DNA of 64,000 nucleotides from Toxoplasma gondii ME49 (taxonomy: Eukaryota > Apicomplexa > Conoidasida > Eucoccidiorida > Sarcocystidae), in assembly GCF_000006565.2 (NCBI RefSeq), contig NC_031476.1, positions 6,666,400 to 6,730,399 of the forward strand. The letters are read 5' to 3'. Position numbers and translations under genes: made by a program. The notes beneath the pieces are model-generated. The model was not told the DNA's origin. It made no database searches and saw only the letters and a program-made list of their open reading frames with translations. Shown piece by piece: positions 23,645 to 36,300 of the stretch. Every line of letters begins with the position of its first letter. Within the stretch, counting starts at the first letter, position 1.

Positions 23645-26600
23645 CTCCGGTGTGTGTACAAATGGGAACGTTCCTTCGCATGTACATTTGTCGGTTCGCT
23701 GGGTGAATGTTGTGCGCAGTCCTCCATACACACGTCGACGCAGAAATGCATGTGGGGGGCGTTCCCCTCAATGGCAAGAATGTGCATGAACTTAGGCGAG
23801 TGAGAGTATATACCAGCGTCCAAAGTGGTCTGTCTTGCTTATTGGTCATGTGGTTTCTTATGGTTTGTACTAGACAGCCTTTCCTTAGTCTCTAGAGCGA
23901 CTTGGGTCTGTGGTTTCTCTGTCCAAACACTGCCATCCCTGTCCTCGGTAATCCTCTACACCACAGGCAACTTCTCCCGAAGGAAGCATGGAGAGGTGAA
24001 AGGCAAACTGAAAGTGACAAGAAAGAATAACATCTGTCCCCAAACGTAGTGCTCGTCGTTAACCGCGGGATGCATGAGTTTGAAGTCTCTCTTACAAAGT
24101 TTCTAGGACGTGACGGCACTCAGTCGCTTGGATCGCCGGTGCCAGGGTCATGATACCGGTCGTCTTAGAACCGAATTACCGAGCTGTTTTTCCGTAGTTC
24201 ACTTCTCTGAGCAGTTTGGATTTCCCACGTGTGAGGTTCGAGGCGCGGTAGCTGCTGCCATCTTATTTTCACAGGAACACCTACCGTGCATCCCACAAAG
24301 CTTCGATCGCGTGTGGATGGCCGTTGTGGCCGAAACAAAAACGAGAGGGCCACACACATTCTACATTTCAGCTTACGTACACTGTCCCTCGGGTGCCAAC
24401 ATCAAACATGTTGAATGCCATCGTTGAGCAATTGCATCAATCTGGGACAACCTTAAGAGTCGGATTTCTCTCAAAGCGGGAAAATCAAAACGGGTGGGTT
24501 CTGTTGCCTCTGGTCTCTACGGCCCACTTGAAGGATTCGAGTGGATGACTGAGCATAGTGGGAATGCTTAAAACTGGACTGACGGTCTCTAGACAAACAA
24601 CCGTTGCAAGGTGCCCAAGGCCCCATCCATACAAATTTTCTACTAGAGCACCGAGAGACCTGATACTGAATGTATCCGTCCCTCCTGGACATAGCTTCAT
24701 CTACGGGTGAAGCCGTAATTGGCGCATGTCTTGATTACTGATGCACTTTACAGAGCAGCACACACTTGTTTCAGAGCCTTACCTTCAGGACAATGTTTTA
24801 CACACGCTCGTCGAACCTGACATCAGCTTCCATCGATACTTCGCCCAGGTTTCGTTTATTCACGGTTGATAAGATTGTGGGTGTCATTAAGCCTTGCTGC
24901 TGTCAAGAAAGCGGTACAATGATACGGGGAGCAAAGGTACGTCAAACTGTCGTGCTCGGATGACATGTCAAGAAGCTGTCCGTGTTCTCCATTTTCCGCC
25001 AGCGGGGGCGAGCGGAACTACTATTGTACGCTGGAGAAAAAGGGTCAAAAAAAGCCTCTGTTTCGCCAGCCTCCCACGTGTTCCCATTTCGGCTTCCGGA
25101 GCCGGTTTCCTGTAATTTTCGATGCTTTAAATTCCCCATGCGACTTTGTCTCCCTTCGCGCGTACCACTTTGTTGACCGGCCATATAAACGCCCTTTCGG
25201 TGTTTGTTGCTCACAGCTTTGACCAGCTTTCAATCTTCATTATATGGCCCCTCTGCCATCAGTGTCGTTCTTGAACCGATGTGTCGGTGCCGTCTTGTCG
25301 GTTTTGTTGCCTGTTTCCCGTCATCTGCATTTCCTTTGTGGTTTCTGTTCATCAGCAAGCGGGTTTTACAGTAAACCAGCACAGTCGTAGTACCCTTGCA
25401 CACGTGTGTGTTGAAGACCGTTGGGTCCTTTCTTGGCTGTTCATTCATTCTTGTCACATGCATAAAATCAGTATCATCAACAGGCTTTCCGTCCTTTCCT
25501 CTCGGAATGTGTCTTTTTGTCTCGTGTTGTTTCGCAGCGAATCATCAAATTCTGTCAAACAGATTTTTTCTCTCCTCCGCACTTGTCGCCTTGCCTCTCT
25601 TCCATCTGTCGTCCAAGCATTTTCTCTGTCGGGAGAAACGTTTCAAGTACATGTATTTTCACGGCAGTACTCGTCTCTCGCTGTGGGAATCACCATTGTT
25701 TCTTGCGCAGTTTAAGTTACACCGGCAACCGAGTCAGTGCTGGAGGTCTTCTGCGTCCGTAGGAGGGAACGCAACAGCGTCCAAGCATGGGCGAGGACAC
25801 AAGATTTCAAGTTATTCGTAGTTTTCCCGCTATCTCAGAAAAGGGAAAGCCTTTCAGATTTTTTGATCACGGACTCTTCGTGCTCTTACAGAAAAAAGAA
25901 ACTCTGTCACCGTTTCATCCCCTGAGCCGTGCAGATTCGTTTCTGGGAACGGGAAGTGTAGGCGACTGCAGAGGAAACCTGGCGCCGTTCTTTTTTCTGT
26001 TGTTTTTCGTCAGACCACACGCTTCGCTCCTCTTTCCTCTTTCGTTTCCCGCATACCTTTCGTCGTTGGTAAGCTTCTCATGCGCCTTCTCGTCTCCGCT
26101 CTGACGTATCCGGACACGACGAGCTACTATTGAGGCAACATCTGAAGCCGGTCTGTTAATCTTGACCTGCGACGGGGAATATTGCTTGTTCAGAAGACTC
26201 GGAAAAACGCCAGCACCAAAATTTGGGGGTTGGGTCGCTGCACTACTCTGTAAGGATCCTGGCACAAACTGTGCTGAGTAATACTTAATGAAAGCCCTGT
26301 TCTTCAGTAGCGTGCGTTGCCTCTACCGGAAGCCTGCGAAACCGGATTATCTATCTAAAGGTATAATTGCACATGCACCGATTTGTTGACACACATCTCT
26401 TTAGCCATCTAGTGATGGTCATATGCGGATGACTGGGGCATCCTTGTCTCTCTGCAAGCACTTCATCGTTAAAAATCTGAGATCGTTGGTTTGCTGGGGG
26501 GGGGTCCCTCCTCTATTTGCTCCCTCAAGCTGAGATAGAAGGGTCCGATGAAAGACGCAACAGACCAGGCGGAAGAAGACAGATCAGAACCGTAGCACTA

Positions 26601-27006
26601 GAAGAAATATCAAGGATTCTGAGAATGAGAACTACCGTTAAAGAGAACTCGGAAAAGACACTCGACGATATCCTCGTTTCAGTGTTTCGTGGAACCTGAC
26701 AGCGGGCAGGCTACTGGCCTCCCTTTTATCCCCGAAGAAAGGAGCGCCAAAAGCGGTGCATGAGTCGGAAACAGGAGGAAATAACTGTTGTTTGTTCTGA
26801 ACAGAACTGGAAACAGTGAAGTTACAGTTTGCCTGAAGTTTACCCCTCGAGAAACGTGATGCCCTGGATGCCCACAACCAAGAGGGAACGAAGGAACCTG
26901 CTGTACTTAAACGGCACTTCTTAGATAACCCAGTCCTTTCTCGTACATCCGTTTCCTCTGAAAACTATGCGAGGGTGGTGATGGCTTCTGTTCGCTGGCG
27001 CGTGGT

Positions 27007-27013
27007 AGAGACG
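27007..27013 (+). promoter_or_regulatory. AGAGACG (WGAGACG-type promoter element)
   Basis: The heptamer WGAGACG has been described in Toxoplasma promoters. This copy lies about 320 bases upstream of the chosen transporter ATG, in plus orientation, which is a sensible place. A seven-base match alone is weak evidence. Confidence 0.25.
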
Positions 27014-27330
27014 GGTGAAGAAGCTCGAAAACGAACAGGCACAGCGGAGGCACACCCCTTGTGCAAGAAGAGAGTGTCAGATTAGACGAAGTAGAAACGG
27101 AACTGGAGACGGAAGTCCGGCGCTCAAGAGACGACGGCTCCAAGAGCAAGGAGAGCGGAAAAAAAACAAGGCCGGGAGGCAAAGGAGAGGTACCCACATC
27201 AAGACCGTGGCATCCTGGTGGCACAGACACTCCAGAGCAACAGCGGCAAGAACCCAGTTGTTCTGTGTGTTTACACTGTAGATTCACCAAGAAAAGAAAA
27301 TACCCGGAGACAAGAGAAACGTCAAAGGCG

Positions 27331-30300
27331 ATGCGACGAGACCCCCTGCGACCCATTCCGTCGGTTCCAGTAAAAGAAGGCGCGACTGACAAACTCTTGG
27401 GGCACCGCATGTCGCTTGCGGCAGAGGAGGGACTGGAACGTGGAGAAAATGAAGAAACAGACAATGTGAAGGGTAAAGAGGGTCATTGCGGGTATAGAAT
27501 CGAAACGAAAACACCGCAAAATCAACCGCTCTCTCGGGGTGGCAGGGATACAAGTGCTCCACAAACAAAGTCAGGCGAGGACCTAGAGAAAACGACAGAT
27601 CGGGAATTGCACTCAAAGACGACCGGCAAAGAAAGTCGGGTAGAACATGATCGCCAGATGGAGACAAGCGAGAATCCCAATGCGGCCGAAAGGGCAAGAG
27701 TAGACACTGCAGCCACCCCCCATCATGATGACCCTTTGGCGGGGATTTCTCAAGCGTCTCCGTTGTTTCCGCTGCCTTCTGACGATTTGTCGTTGTCCTT
27801 AACTTCTTGTCCACCGGGGGCTGATCCCGAAATTCCCTCAGGTTTTACAGCATACTCGCAGTCTCCGTCTCCAGGTGAACCTGATACCTCAGGCCAGTAC
27901 CCTTCGTCTACGGGGGACGCGGTTCTCTCCAGTCCTGCTTCACTCCTATCTCCGCTTATCAACCGCGTATCTCCAGCTTTCTGTCTCTCCACGCCTTCTC
28001 CGGAGACGGCTGCGACCTCGACTTTGCGTCCCAGGAACAGCGGCGACTTTCTTTCGGTGATTTCGTCTCCTGTGCACTCTCCCCCTGCGTCGCCTGTCTC
28101 GTCTGTGTCAATTGTGTCGTGCTCGCGCGATTTACCCTCCGCTCTGACGCCCTCGTGCTTCACGTCTGGCGTTCCTCGGGAGGAGAAGGATGGTCGGCGC
28201 CTTGTCGTCCTCGGACTCCATTTGACCTCGCCTCGGTGTCTAGACGGAGCACGAAGGGTGGAGGTAAACTGCGCAGCTCAAGCCAGCAAAGAAAGGAACA
28301 AGGACGAGGTCTGCATGCGCAATGACGGCGCAGATCAGAGGAACTGCGAAAACGACGGCAGGAAGGAAACAGCGAGGAAACGTGGAAAAGGACGCGCGTG
28401 CAGGAGCAAAGCGGAGTCAGCAGATGGGGCGCAGCAAGACCGAACTCCGGAAAAGGAAATGCACGACGAGAAACTGGAAAAAAGAGAGACACTGGGAAGC
28501 GAAGTTGAGAACCATAGCGACAGCGAAGACAGCACGCCGGGGCCTGAAAGTGAGGACGACGGTAGAGGAACGCAGCAAGCGCGAGCGACATGCAGCAAAT
28601 GCAACGGAGAGACTCATGTGCCTCAGTTCAGTCAACAGAGTCCTCGTCGCCTGTTTTCGCGTTGGACACAACACAAAGAAAGAAAGACAACAGTGCGTCG
28701 GACGGGCGCCAATGCAAGATGGAGTTTCTTCTTGCCCAGCCGAAAGAAGAAGCAAGGAGAAAGCCGAGGTAGCCGGCACAACAGAAGGCTGACTGCGGGG
28801 CTCGAAGACGAAAGCAGGCAAAAGAGCGAAAGTGAGAATTGGGAAACTGATGGGGAACGCGAACTGGAGGACATGAGACCATTCACTGCGTCGAACGACT
28901 CCAGTCGCCTCAGAGGCTGTCTCCGAGCCTGTTCGCCCGCTGATCCCCTGTCAGCTGGTGAGTGGGGAACTCTCACAGTAACTCGTGAGCCGTCTGACGA
29001 AGAAGAAGAGGAAGAAGACGAAGATGAAAACGATGAGGAACGAGACGAAGATGAAAACGATGAGGAAGGAGACGAAGATGAAAACGACGAGGAGGCCGAC
29101 GAGTCGATAGGCTCGAAAAGGAGGGAATTCGAATCGCGGAAGCGGTGGAAAACTCGTATGTTCGCTCTTCTTTTGATGATTCAAATGACACTTAATATCG
29201 ACAACGGCGTCGTGCCTGCAGTCCTGGCAGATCTGGGGCGCGAGTTTCACGCAACTGCATCCGAGCAAGGTAAGCGCAAGCACGCCACCGCAGGCAAGAG
29301 AAGCAGGAACGACGGCAAAAACAGAAACTCTCAAAGTCAGGCCATGAACCGCGGACACACGGCGCGGAGATGCCTGCATGCGTCAGCGTATCCGCGACCC
29401 TCCAGAGCTGTTGACGTTTCAAAGAAGACGCCGGAAAACGCCTCATAACTCGACAGGCTTGTGTCGTCGCCTTCCCCCGTAGACACGGCCGTTCCGGTTT
29501 TGTCCATTCTTCCTTTCATTGCTTCGTTGAGCACACCTCGAGACTCGAGTTCAAGCCCCAGTGAAGGCCCCAATGGTGAACTTTTGTCGTGTGCAGCAAC
29601 TGTTTCTCTTCGCGGATGCGGCATCGCCGTGAAGGCGGAAAACGTCTGTCCTTTGGACGTAGCTCTTGTCGTTCTCCCGTTTCTTGCCCGCTCCTGCAGG
29701 CCTTGTCGGCGCCCTGCCTCACATCGGGATGCTCGTTTTCTGTCCGTTTTGCGCCCGGTGCCTCGAGGCTGTTGGTCCCCAGCGTCTGCTTCTGGTGTCG
29801 CTTCTCCTCAACGCCGCGGCAGTCGTCTTCTTCGCAGTGAGCAGCTCCTGCTTCTCACTCTTTCTCTCGCGCTTCCTCATCGGCTTCTCGCAAACCGCTT
29901 TCGTCGTCTACGCCCCGGTCTGGGTGGACAAGTTCGCGCCTCACAAGCTCCTCACCGTCTGGATGGGCTTGACCCACTCCGCCGTCGTCGTCGGCGTCGT
30001 GGTAAGAGGCGCTTTGGCTTTCTCACAGAGGGTTACAATCGGCCGAAAACGCACAGGGGGGAAATCCACAGGGGGGATGCACTCGGATGCTGCTGTTGGA
30101 CGCGCTTGCAAGTGTTGCTCCACAGAGAAACGATTCAGACAGGGCAAAGACATCGACGCAGAAGTCGAAAGTGATTCCTCACGCATCAAGTCAGACAGTC
30201 GTAACCACGCTTCGAGGCATCTCCGTCTCTGTGTCTACACAACTATGTACAAAAGAGTATGTTTAAGTAAATGTCCATGTGCAACTGTGCCCACAGAAAC

Positions 30301-33300
30301 ATAAACGATGTTTGGCGGCTGGACAATCCGTATCTTGCTGTGACTGTCACACCTGTCAAGTCCATTTTCCACCCCTCTGTGGCGCCGGTGTCTGTTATCG
30401 CTTGTCCTTTTTTCTGTCCGTCACGGATCCTGATTCTGTCGCCTTTCCAAAGTCTTTTTTTCACCGTGTCTCGGCTTCGAATGCGCTTTCGCTTTCTCCG
30501 ATTTCTCTCCCCTCGCTCCTCGCCTCGCAGGTGGGCTACCTTTTCGCAGGATTCCTCAGGCAGTCGAAACACAACTGGAGAGGCGCCCTTTTGTTGCAGG
30601 TCGTTTTGCTTCTCTCTCTAATTCTCGTTCTCGCTTTCTCCGACTCCGTCCATGTCGACGTGTGGGCTGACGCTGAAAGCAGCGCGGCGAATGCGTCGCA
30701 TTATCGTGCAGCTGCTGTGCCGCCACTCCAAGAAGGAAAAGAAACCGAGGAAGAAGAAGAGGAAGAAGAAGAGGAAGAAGAAGGGGAAGAAACAGGGGAA
30801 GAAGAAGAGGAAGGAACGGGGCAAGTATGCAGGGAGGAACGTGAATTCAGAGACAAGGCGGAAGACGTGGAGGCGAGGCAAGAGGTGAGGAGAACGTTGC
30901 AGCAGAAGGAAGAGAAGACAACAGATCTCTGGGGGAGAGCGGAGTTGCAGGGTGAAGCATCGACGGGGGCACTGGAAGCCCGCGAGGCTATCAAGGGAAG
31001 GAGTGGGGAGGTAAGCGAGTCCAGGCGAGATGAAAAGGAAGACAGAGAGGTACCGCATGCAGTGGTTGTAGAGAAGGGCGATGGGGACGACGAGGCTCGG
31101 AAAAAGGGGGAAGAAGAAGGCAGCGAGTGCGAGAGAAAGACAGAAGTTCGTCCATCGGGTCAAAGAGAGACGCGCCATTTCGAGAATCAGATGATGAGTG
31201 CGTTGCCTCCTTCTCCGCCTGTCTCCTCGCCGAGGCTCTCTTGTCTCGTTCGATACACTCCAGATCCCCCCCGTGAATCCCTTCATGCAGAATCGAGCGT
31301 TCATTCTTCCCACCGGAAACGGACTTTGTTCCGCGCATTTTCTTCCGCTGGCTTCGTCGTCACTCCTGTCTCCTCCTCTTCTCAACCTACCTCATTCAGG
31401 CCGTCTTCCAGCGCGTCTCGACTGTCTCCTCAGTGCCCCCTCTGCGTGTGTTCTGGTGCCTCCTTCTGCTCCTCGTCTTCCACTTCTCGCGTCGTCTCGC
31501 TCACACAGACAGACGTGTCTTCATGCTCTGTAGCACTGTCTGCATCGTCAAATGGCGCTTCTTCATCTTCTTTCTCGTCTTCATCTTCCTCAGTTCTCCC
31601 TTCAAACGCTGCTGCGTCCTCTTTTCCCTGTAAAGCTTCCTCATCGCTCTGCCCCACAAAGTTTTTCTTAGCAGCGCCTCGTTCCCTCTCACTTCATCGC
31701 TTGCCGCCCTCAGCGTTTCCACTTTCTTATTCAGCCTCTTCGTCAAGCGCAGCGTTCTTGTGCCCGTTCCTCTCCTGCTTCCCTCCTCCCTCTGTTCCTC
31801 GAACATGCATGCGCCTCCCAGATAAGATGCCGCGAGGCTCACAGACAGTCCCCCCCTGCGGCAAGGCTGAGGATCTTCTCAAGAACGAATGGTTCTCTTC
31901 CTCAGAAAAGGAGACACTTCCAGGAGCGCCCGACCGCAGCGAATGTCCCCCTGGTTCCCACCATTCTTTTCCAGCTGCAGAGTGGAGCGTGGCGTCTTCC
32001 TTTCCTTGGGTAGCGACGACTGTCGCCGCTTGCTCGGCGTCCAGAGCTTCTCTCACCCTCGACGAGCCCCACCGCCGGGCCGGAGGTGAGGAATCTCTGA
32101 ACGGAACAACGAGAAGCGATCTGGAAAACGCGCAGCAAACGTCGTCTCCTAGATCTGTCGCGAACGCAGTTGTCTCGCGCTCAGAAGAAGCGGAGATCAT
32201 GGCGAGTGGCAGGAACGGCAACGAGCGAAGCGCCGCAGTCGCCCAAGAGAGTACCGTGAGGACGGCCGAGGCTGGCCGAGGAGGAAGTGTGGAGAAGAGG
32301 ACAGAGGGACCGCGACAGGCGCCAAGAGAAGAGGCAGCAAGGCTGGAAAAAACGAGGCCTCTCAGAGGCACCGCGTCGCAGACCCAGGAGAAGCAAGTGT
32401 CTTCAACTCAGGCCAGCTTTTCTCGGTCCGCCTCCCTCCCCTTTGGGTCTTGGCGAAGGCGACTCGAGGGCCGCGCACGGCCCCCGCGCTTCGCCTCTTG
32501 TGGAGAGAACGGCAGGGCAGAAGAGCGACAGAGGACGACGAAGAAACGGAGAGAGCGAGACGCAATTCTCGCCGCTCTCGCGCATGCATACTACAGTGAA
32601 GGCCGACCAGACGAAGTGGAGGCGACATGCAGAGGAGGTGAGGGCCTCCGTGGACGCTCAGCAGAAGCGAGGAGCTCCCAGAAAACCGAAGAGCGCCGAG
32701 TGCGAGCGCGGGCGACTGAAGGTGGAAGCGTCGACCGCGCCAAGGCAAGAAAAGGACGGCGTCGCCTCGGAGAGACACTCGAAAGGGGGGAAAAGGAAGA
32801 AGAAAAACGAGTTCAAACGGCGGAAATGTTCTGCAGCAAGGCTGGTGACAGCGAAACCATACCCGCACAAAGCGAAGCGGCGAAAGAGCGACGAAAGCAG
32901 GTGGAGGAACGACTTCCAGACCTGCAGAGCGTGTCAGTCAAGAATGACCAGAAAGGTCCACTCGACTCTTTGCTGGACGCGCGAAGGCAGCTGTCTCGGC
33001 CTGTCAAGCTGGTCAGTGGAGAACGCGATTCTGAACGGCATGACACACTTCCTTGCTCGATACGAAACCCCGCGCCTGCACGTCTCCTTCGACGCTCCAC
33101 GTCTGCCTCGGCGTCGGTGTCTTCGGCTCCGTTCTCGGCTTCCCTCACCTCCCTTGGGACGCGCAACGAAGCGAAAGGGCGGCTGCATGTCTTGCGGCCT
33201 GCTGCGAAATCTCTTCCGAGAGCCCACATTGTCTTCATTCGTCCGGCGAGCGGCCAGACAGACACATCTCAAGCGGAGAACGAGAAGGCAGATGGACGAG

Positions 33301-36300
33301 ATGCTGTCGACAGGCCTGAGACGCCAGAGAGCAGTTGTTCTGCGTTGCATGCGCTCCAGTCTGCATGCAAGAGAAGGAAGCGAGACGACATGCGATGTGT
33401 CGTAGCTGTCCACACGACACCGTCCTCGCATTCAGAGCTTGTCTTCAACGCCTTTCTCCGAGGCACAAAATTGCTGCTTTTCACTCCGCCGATCGGACTG
33501 ATGCTTTCGTCCTCGGCCGCGGCTCCCCGGGCTGGGAGCCAGGAAGCTCATCGCAGCGGGTCGAGGAAGCGCGCGCGTGAAGCGACGCAGGAAGGCGGGG
33601 GACAGGAAGAAGACGCTCGAGGCGACAAACGGGGGACAGGCATGGCTGAGAGGCCGAGAAGAAGAACGCAGAGATCCCGACAAGAGCAAGCGCCGGCAGC
33701 GAGGGAAGACGAAGCCAAGGTGGGTGGCAAAGACGCGAAGGAAGCCGGACAAAAGGAACGCGAAGAAGCTCTAGAAGAAGGCGAGCAGAGACAACGCCAA
33801 AGGGGCAGAGCAGGCGAGAGGACGAGAGCGACAGTGGGAGACAGCGGGGCACAGAAGCGGACTGCTCGAGCAGAAGAAAGCGAAAGGTTGCGTCTCTCTC
33901 CTGGACGGCTGGCCAGTGGCTACCGGAAGCAAACGACTTCAGGGCGCCACGAATCCTCAGCGCGGGCAGAGTCGCGGACCTGCGAGGAAGCAACTGAAGG
34001 CGAGACAGGTAGAGACAAACGCGAAAAGGAGACTCAACGAAGACGAGTAGAGAGGGGGTTCATCGAGGTTGGACGGGATCGTCATGTAGGCGACGGGGGG
34101 AGTGTTGAGACAGATGCGTTCGGCGAGAGCGAAGGCAGACAAGTTCCGCGACTCAAGCAGATGCGCGGATTTCCTTCGTGGTGCTACTCTTTATTGCGAC
34201 TTCCCAGTGAACGCCTCCATGACCCTGCATGCTGTCCCTGTCGGCGCCGAGGAGATGGCAAGGACTGCCGGCACCGGGCGGTCGTCAAGCGCGCGACAGA
34301 GACCTCGAGTCGAAACAGAGGGAGAGAATCGAAGAGGAGAAACGAGAGTGAGACAGAACGAGACGACAGCGACGACGAACGCCTCGGTCTAGCTCACGCC
34401 TTCGTTCCCGCGCCTCGGCTTGCGACAGGGTCCTTTTTTCCTCCGCAGTCTGTCGCGCGCGCTGCGGAGCTAAGACAAGGGCATTCGCATGCACAGCAGC
34501 TTCTCTCAGACACAGCACCTGCATTCTCCCAGGCTGGTGCTCCGCCCTGCTCTCCCGCTCTCCTCCCCAAAACGCCCTCCGCAGAAATCAGGGAGCAACC
34601 GACCATGCTTTTCGAGGGATCTCGCCAACTTCATTCCCTGCATGTCGTCGATCTTTCGTGCCAGACTTATCACTTGCCTTCCTCCGCTTCTGGAATTCGA
34701 CATATCTTTCCTCGCTTGCCGGCCTCGCCTTCGGCTGCCGCCACGAAGGCAGAAGCTGCTCTATCCTCACATATGTCTTCGCCTTCCTCTTCCTCTCAGT
34801 CTTCTTCTCCTATAAGTGCCTCTTCTTCCTCTCCAGTTTCACACTCTTCCTCGCTCGGTTGGCCTCCCCCAACGTCGTCGTCTGGAGGTTCCCTAAACGC
34901 CTTTTGCAGGGCTCCGAGGGTCGCTGCGGGGGCTAGAGACGGCGTGAGGGAGGGCAGAACGAGAGTCGAAGACGAAGCAGAGAGAAGAGGGCAAGCAGAG
35001 TGGGAGGCACAGCCGAAAACGCAGAGGATAGGAGAGGGGACGAGAGGTCAAGGGGATGGAGAGGAAAGACGCTCCATCCCGGGTCTTTGTCCGGCGCATA
35101 CGCCGCTGCTTGTTGCCGTGCATGAAGAGGCGGCGGTTGCCACTGCTGCCGTGTTTGCAGCGCCAATGTGGACAGAAGAAAGCCCCGCGTCAGAGAAAGA
35201 AAAGGTGAAGAAATGTCCGTGGGCAACAGATATTGAACAGGCAAAAGTGCGAAAGACAGAAAATCATGAAGACGAGAACCGGTCAGAAGACAACGCAGGG
35301 ACCTCTGGCGGTCGATCGCACACCCACACACTGGCCGTGGTGTCTCTGCGGCAAAGGCCTCAGGCCGAAGATAAGTCGAAGAGAAAGGCTGAGGCAGGAG
35401 CGACGCGGAAGGGGAAACCTGCTAAAGAAAAAGAAGAGGCTACGCTCCCGGAGAAGAATAGGGAAAGGCGGAGAGAGAGACGGGGTGACGGTGACGGGCA
35501 GATTCCCTGCGGATCGCCTCGCACTGTTTTTTCGCCTTGCAAACGCCTGAGTGAGGAGTCCCGCCGAGAAGAGAGGGAAGAAGATGAGGCACAGAGCAAC
35601 CAGCCAAGAGGAAGAGATGGGCGCGCCGCTGAAGTCGAGGGCATCGAAGGAGACAATCCAACAGCAGACAACAGACTTCAGGAAGAGTTTTTCGTCCACA
35701 CAGTTTGCGTTGACCTGCCTGCACTGCATGTGTTAGATGGAGGCGCTAAGGCAGGCGACCAAGAAGCAGGAAGAGAATACAGCAAAGACGGAAGAAGCGA
35801 AGAAGGAGAAAGAGCATACAAGAGCGGAGGCGAACGCATGAAGACGGTTGTTGTGACGTCTCACCTAGAAAAGACGACCGACGTTATTTTCATTGCAAGA
35901 AAAGAAATCACAGACCAAAACCTGGAGGGGCAGAGCCCTAGTGGGGTGGCAGTTGTTGGTGTGGAGCTTCAGGCCACGGCCGGCGACGACGCCGAGTGCA
36001 AGCCAGCTAGCCACGAGGACGACGACCCTGGCACGAGAGACGAAGAAGCGAGGAAGGAAGAGGAAGCGGCAGACGAAGGTGTCAAGGGAGACGCAAGCAC
36101 ACAATCGGCGCGAGGGCTACATGAGAGAAGAAACCACGAGGTGGCGAACGGAGGAAAGATCCTCGGGATAGAGTGGAAGGTGAAAGGCTGTCCGACGGGA
36201 CAAGAGGCAATCGAGGCGACAAGGTCATGTGAAGAGGTGGGAGACAACCGACAGCAGGAGGCATACAGCGGGAATGGGGACGAAGACGATACCAGCGACC

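Larger units (their letters stand above)
23471..27330. other. Long intergenic region without a supportable gene
   Basis: About 3.9 kb lies between the stop of the giant gene and the chosen ATG of the transporter gene. All frames on both strands are broken into pieces of about 140 residues or less; the only longer one starts at 26907 on the minus strand and overlaps the transporter gene. The short frames lack splice sites in matching phase and the composition bias of the neighbouring exons. I found no tRNA-like B-box pair and no transposon ends. The region probably contains the 3' UTR of the giant gene and the promoter and long 5' UTR of the transporter. A run of nine G at about 26500 is the only striking local feature. 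Confidence 0.55.

Noticed and set aside
24100..24720. tRNA or small RNA suggested by ggttcgagg near 24234
   Set aside because: No A-box at the right distance and no cloverleaf could be drawn.
25787..26104. 105-codon plus-strand frame with ATG and a hydrophobic end
   Set aside because: The hydrophobic end comes from a T/C-rich tract (LLFFVRPHASLLFPLSF), and there is no other support for a gene.
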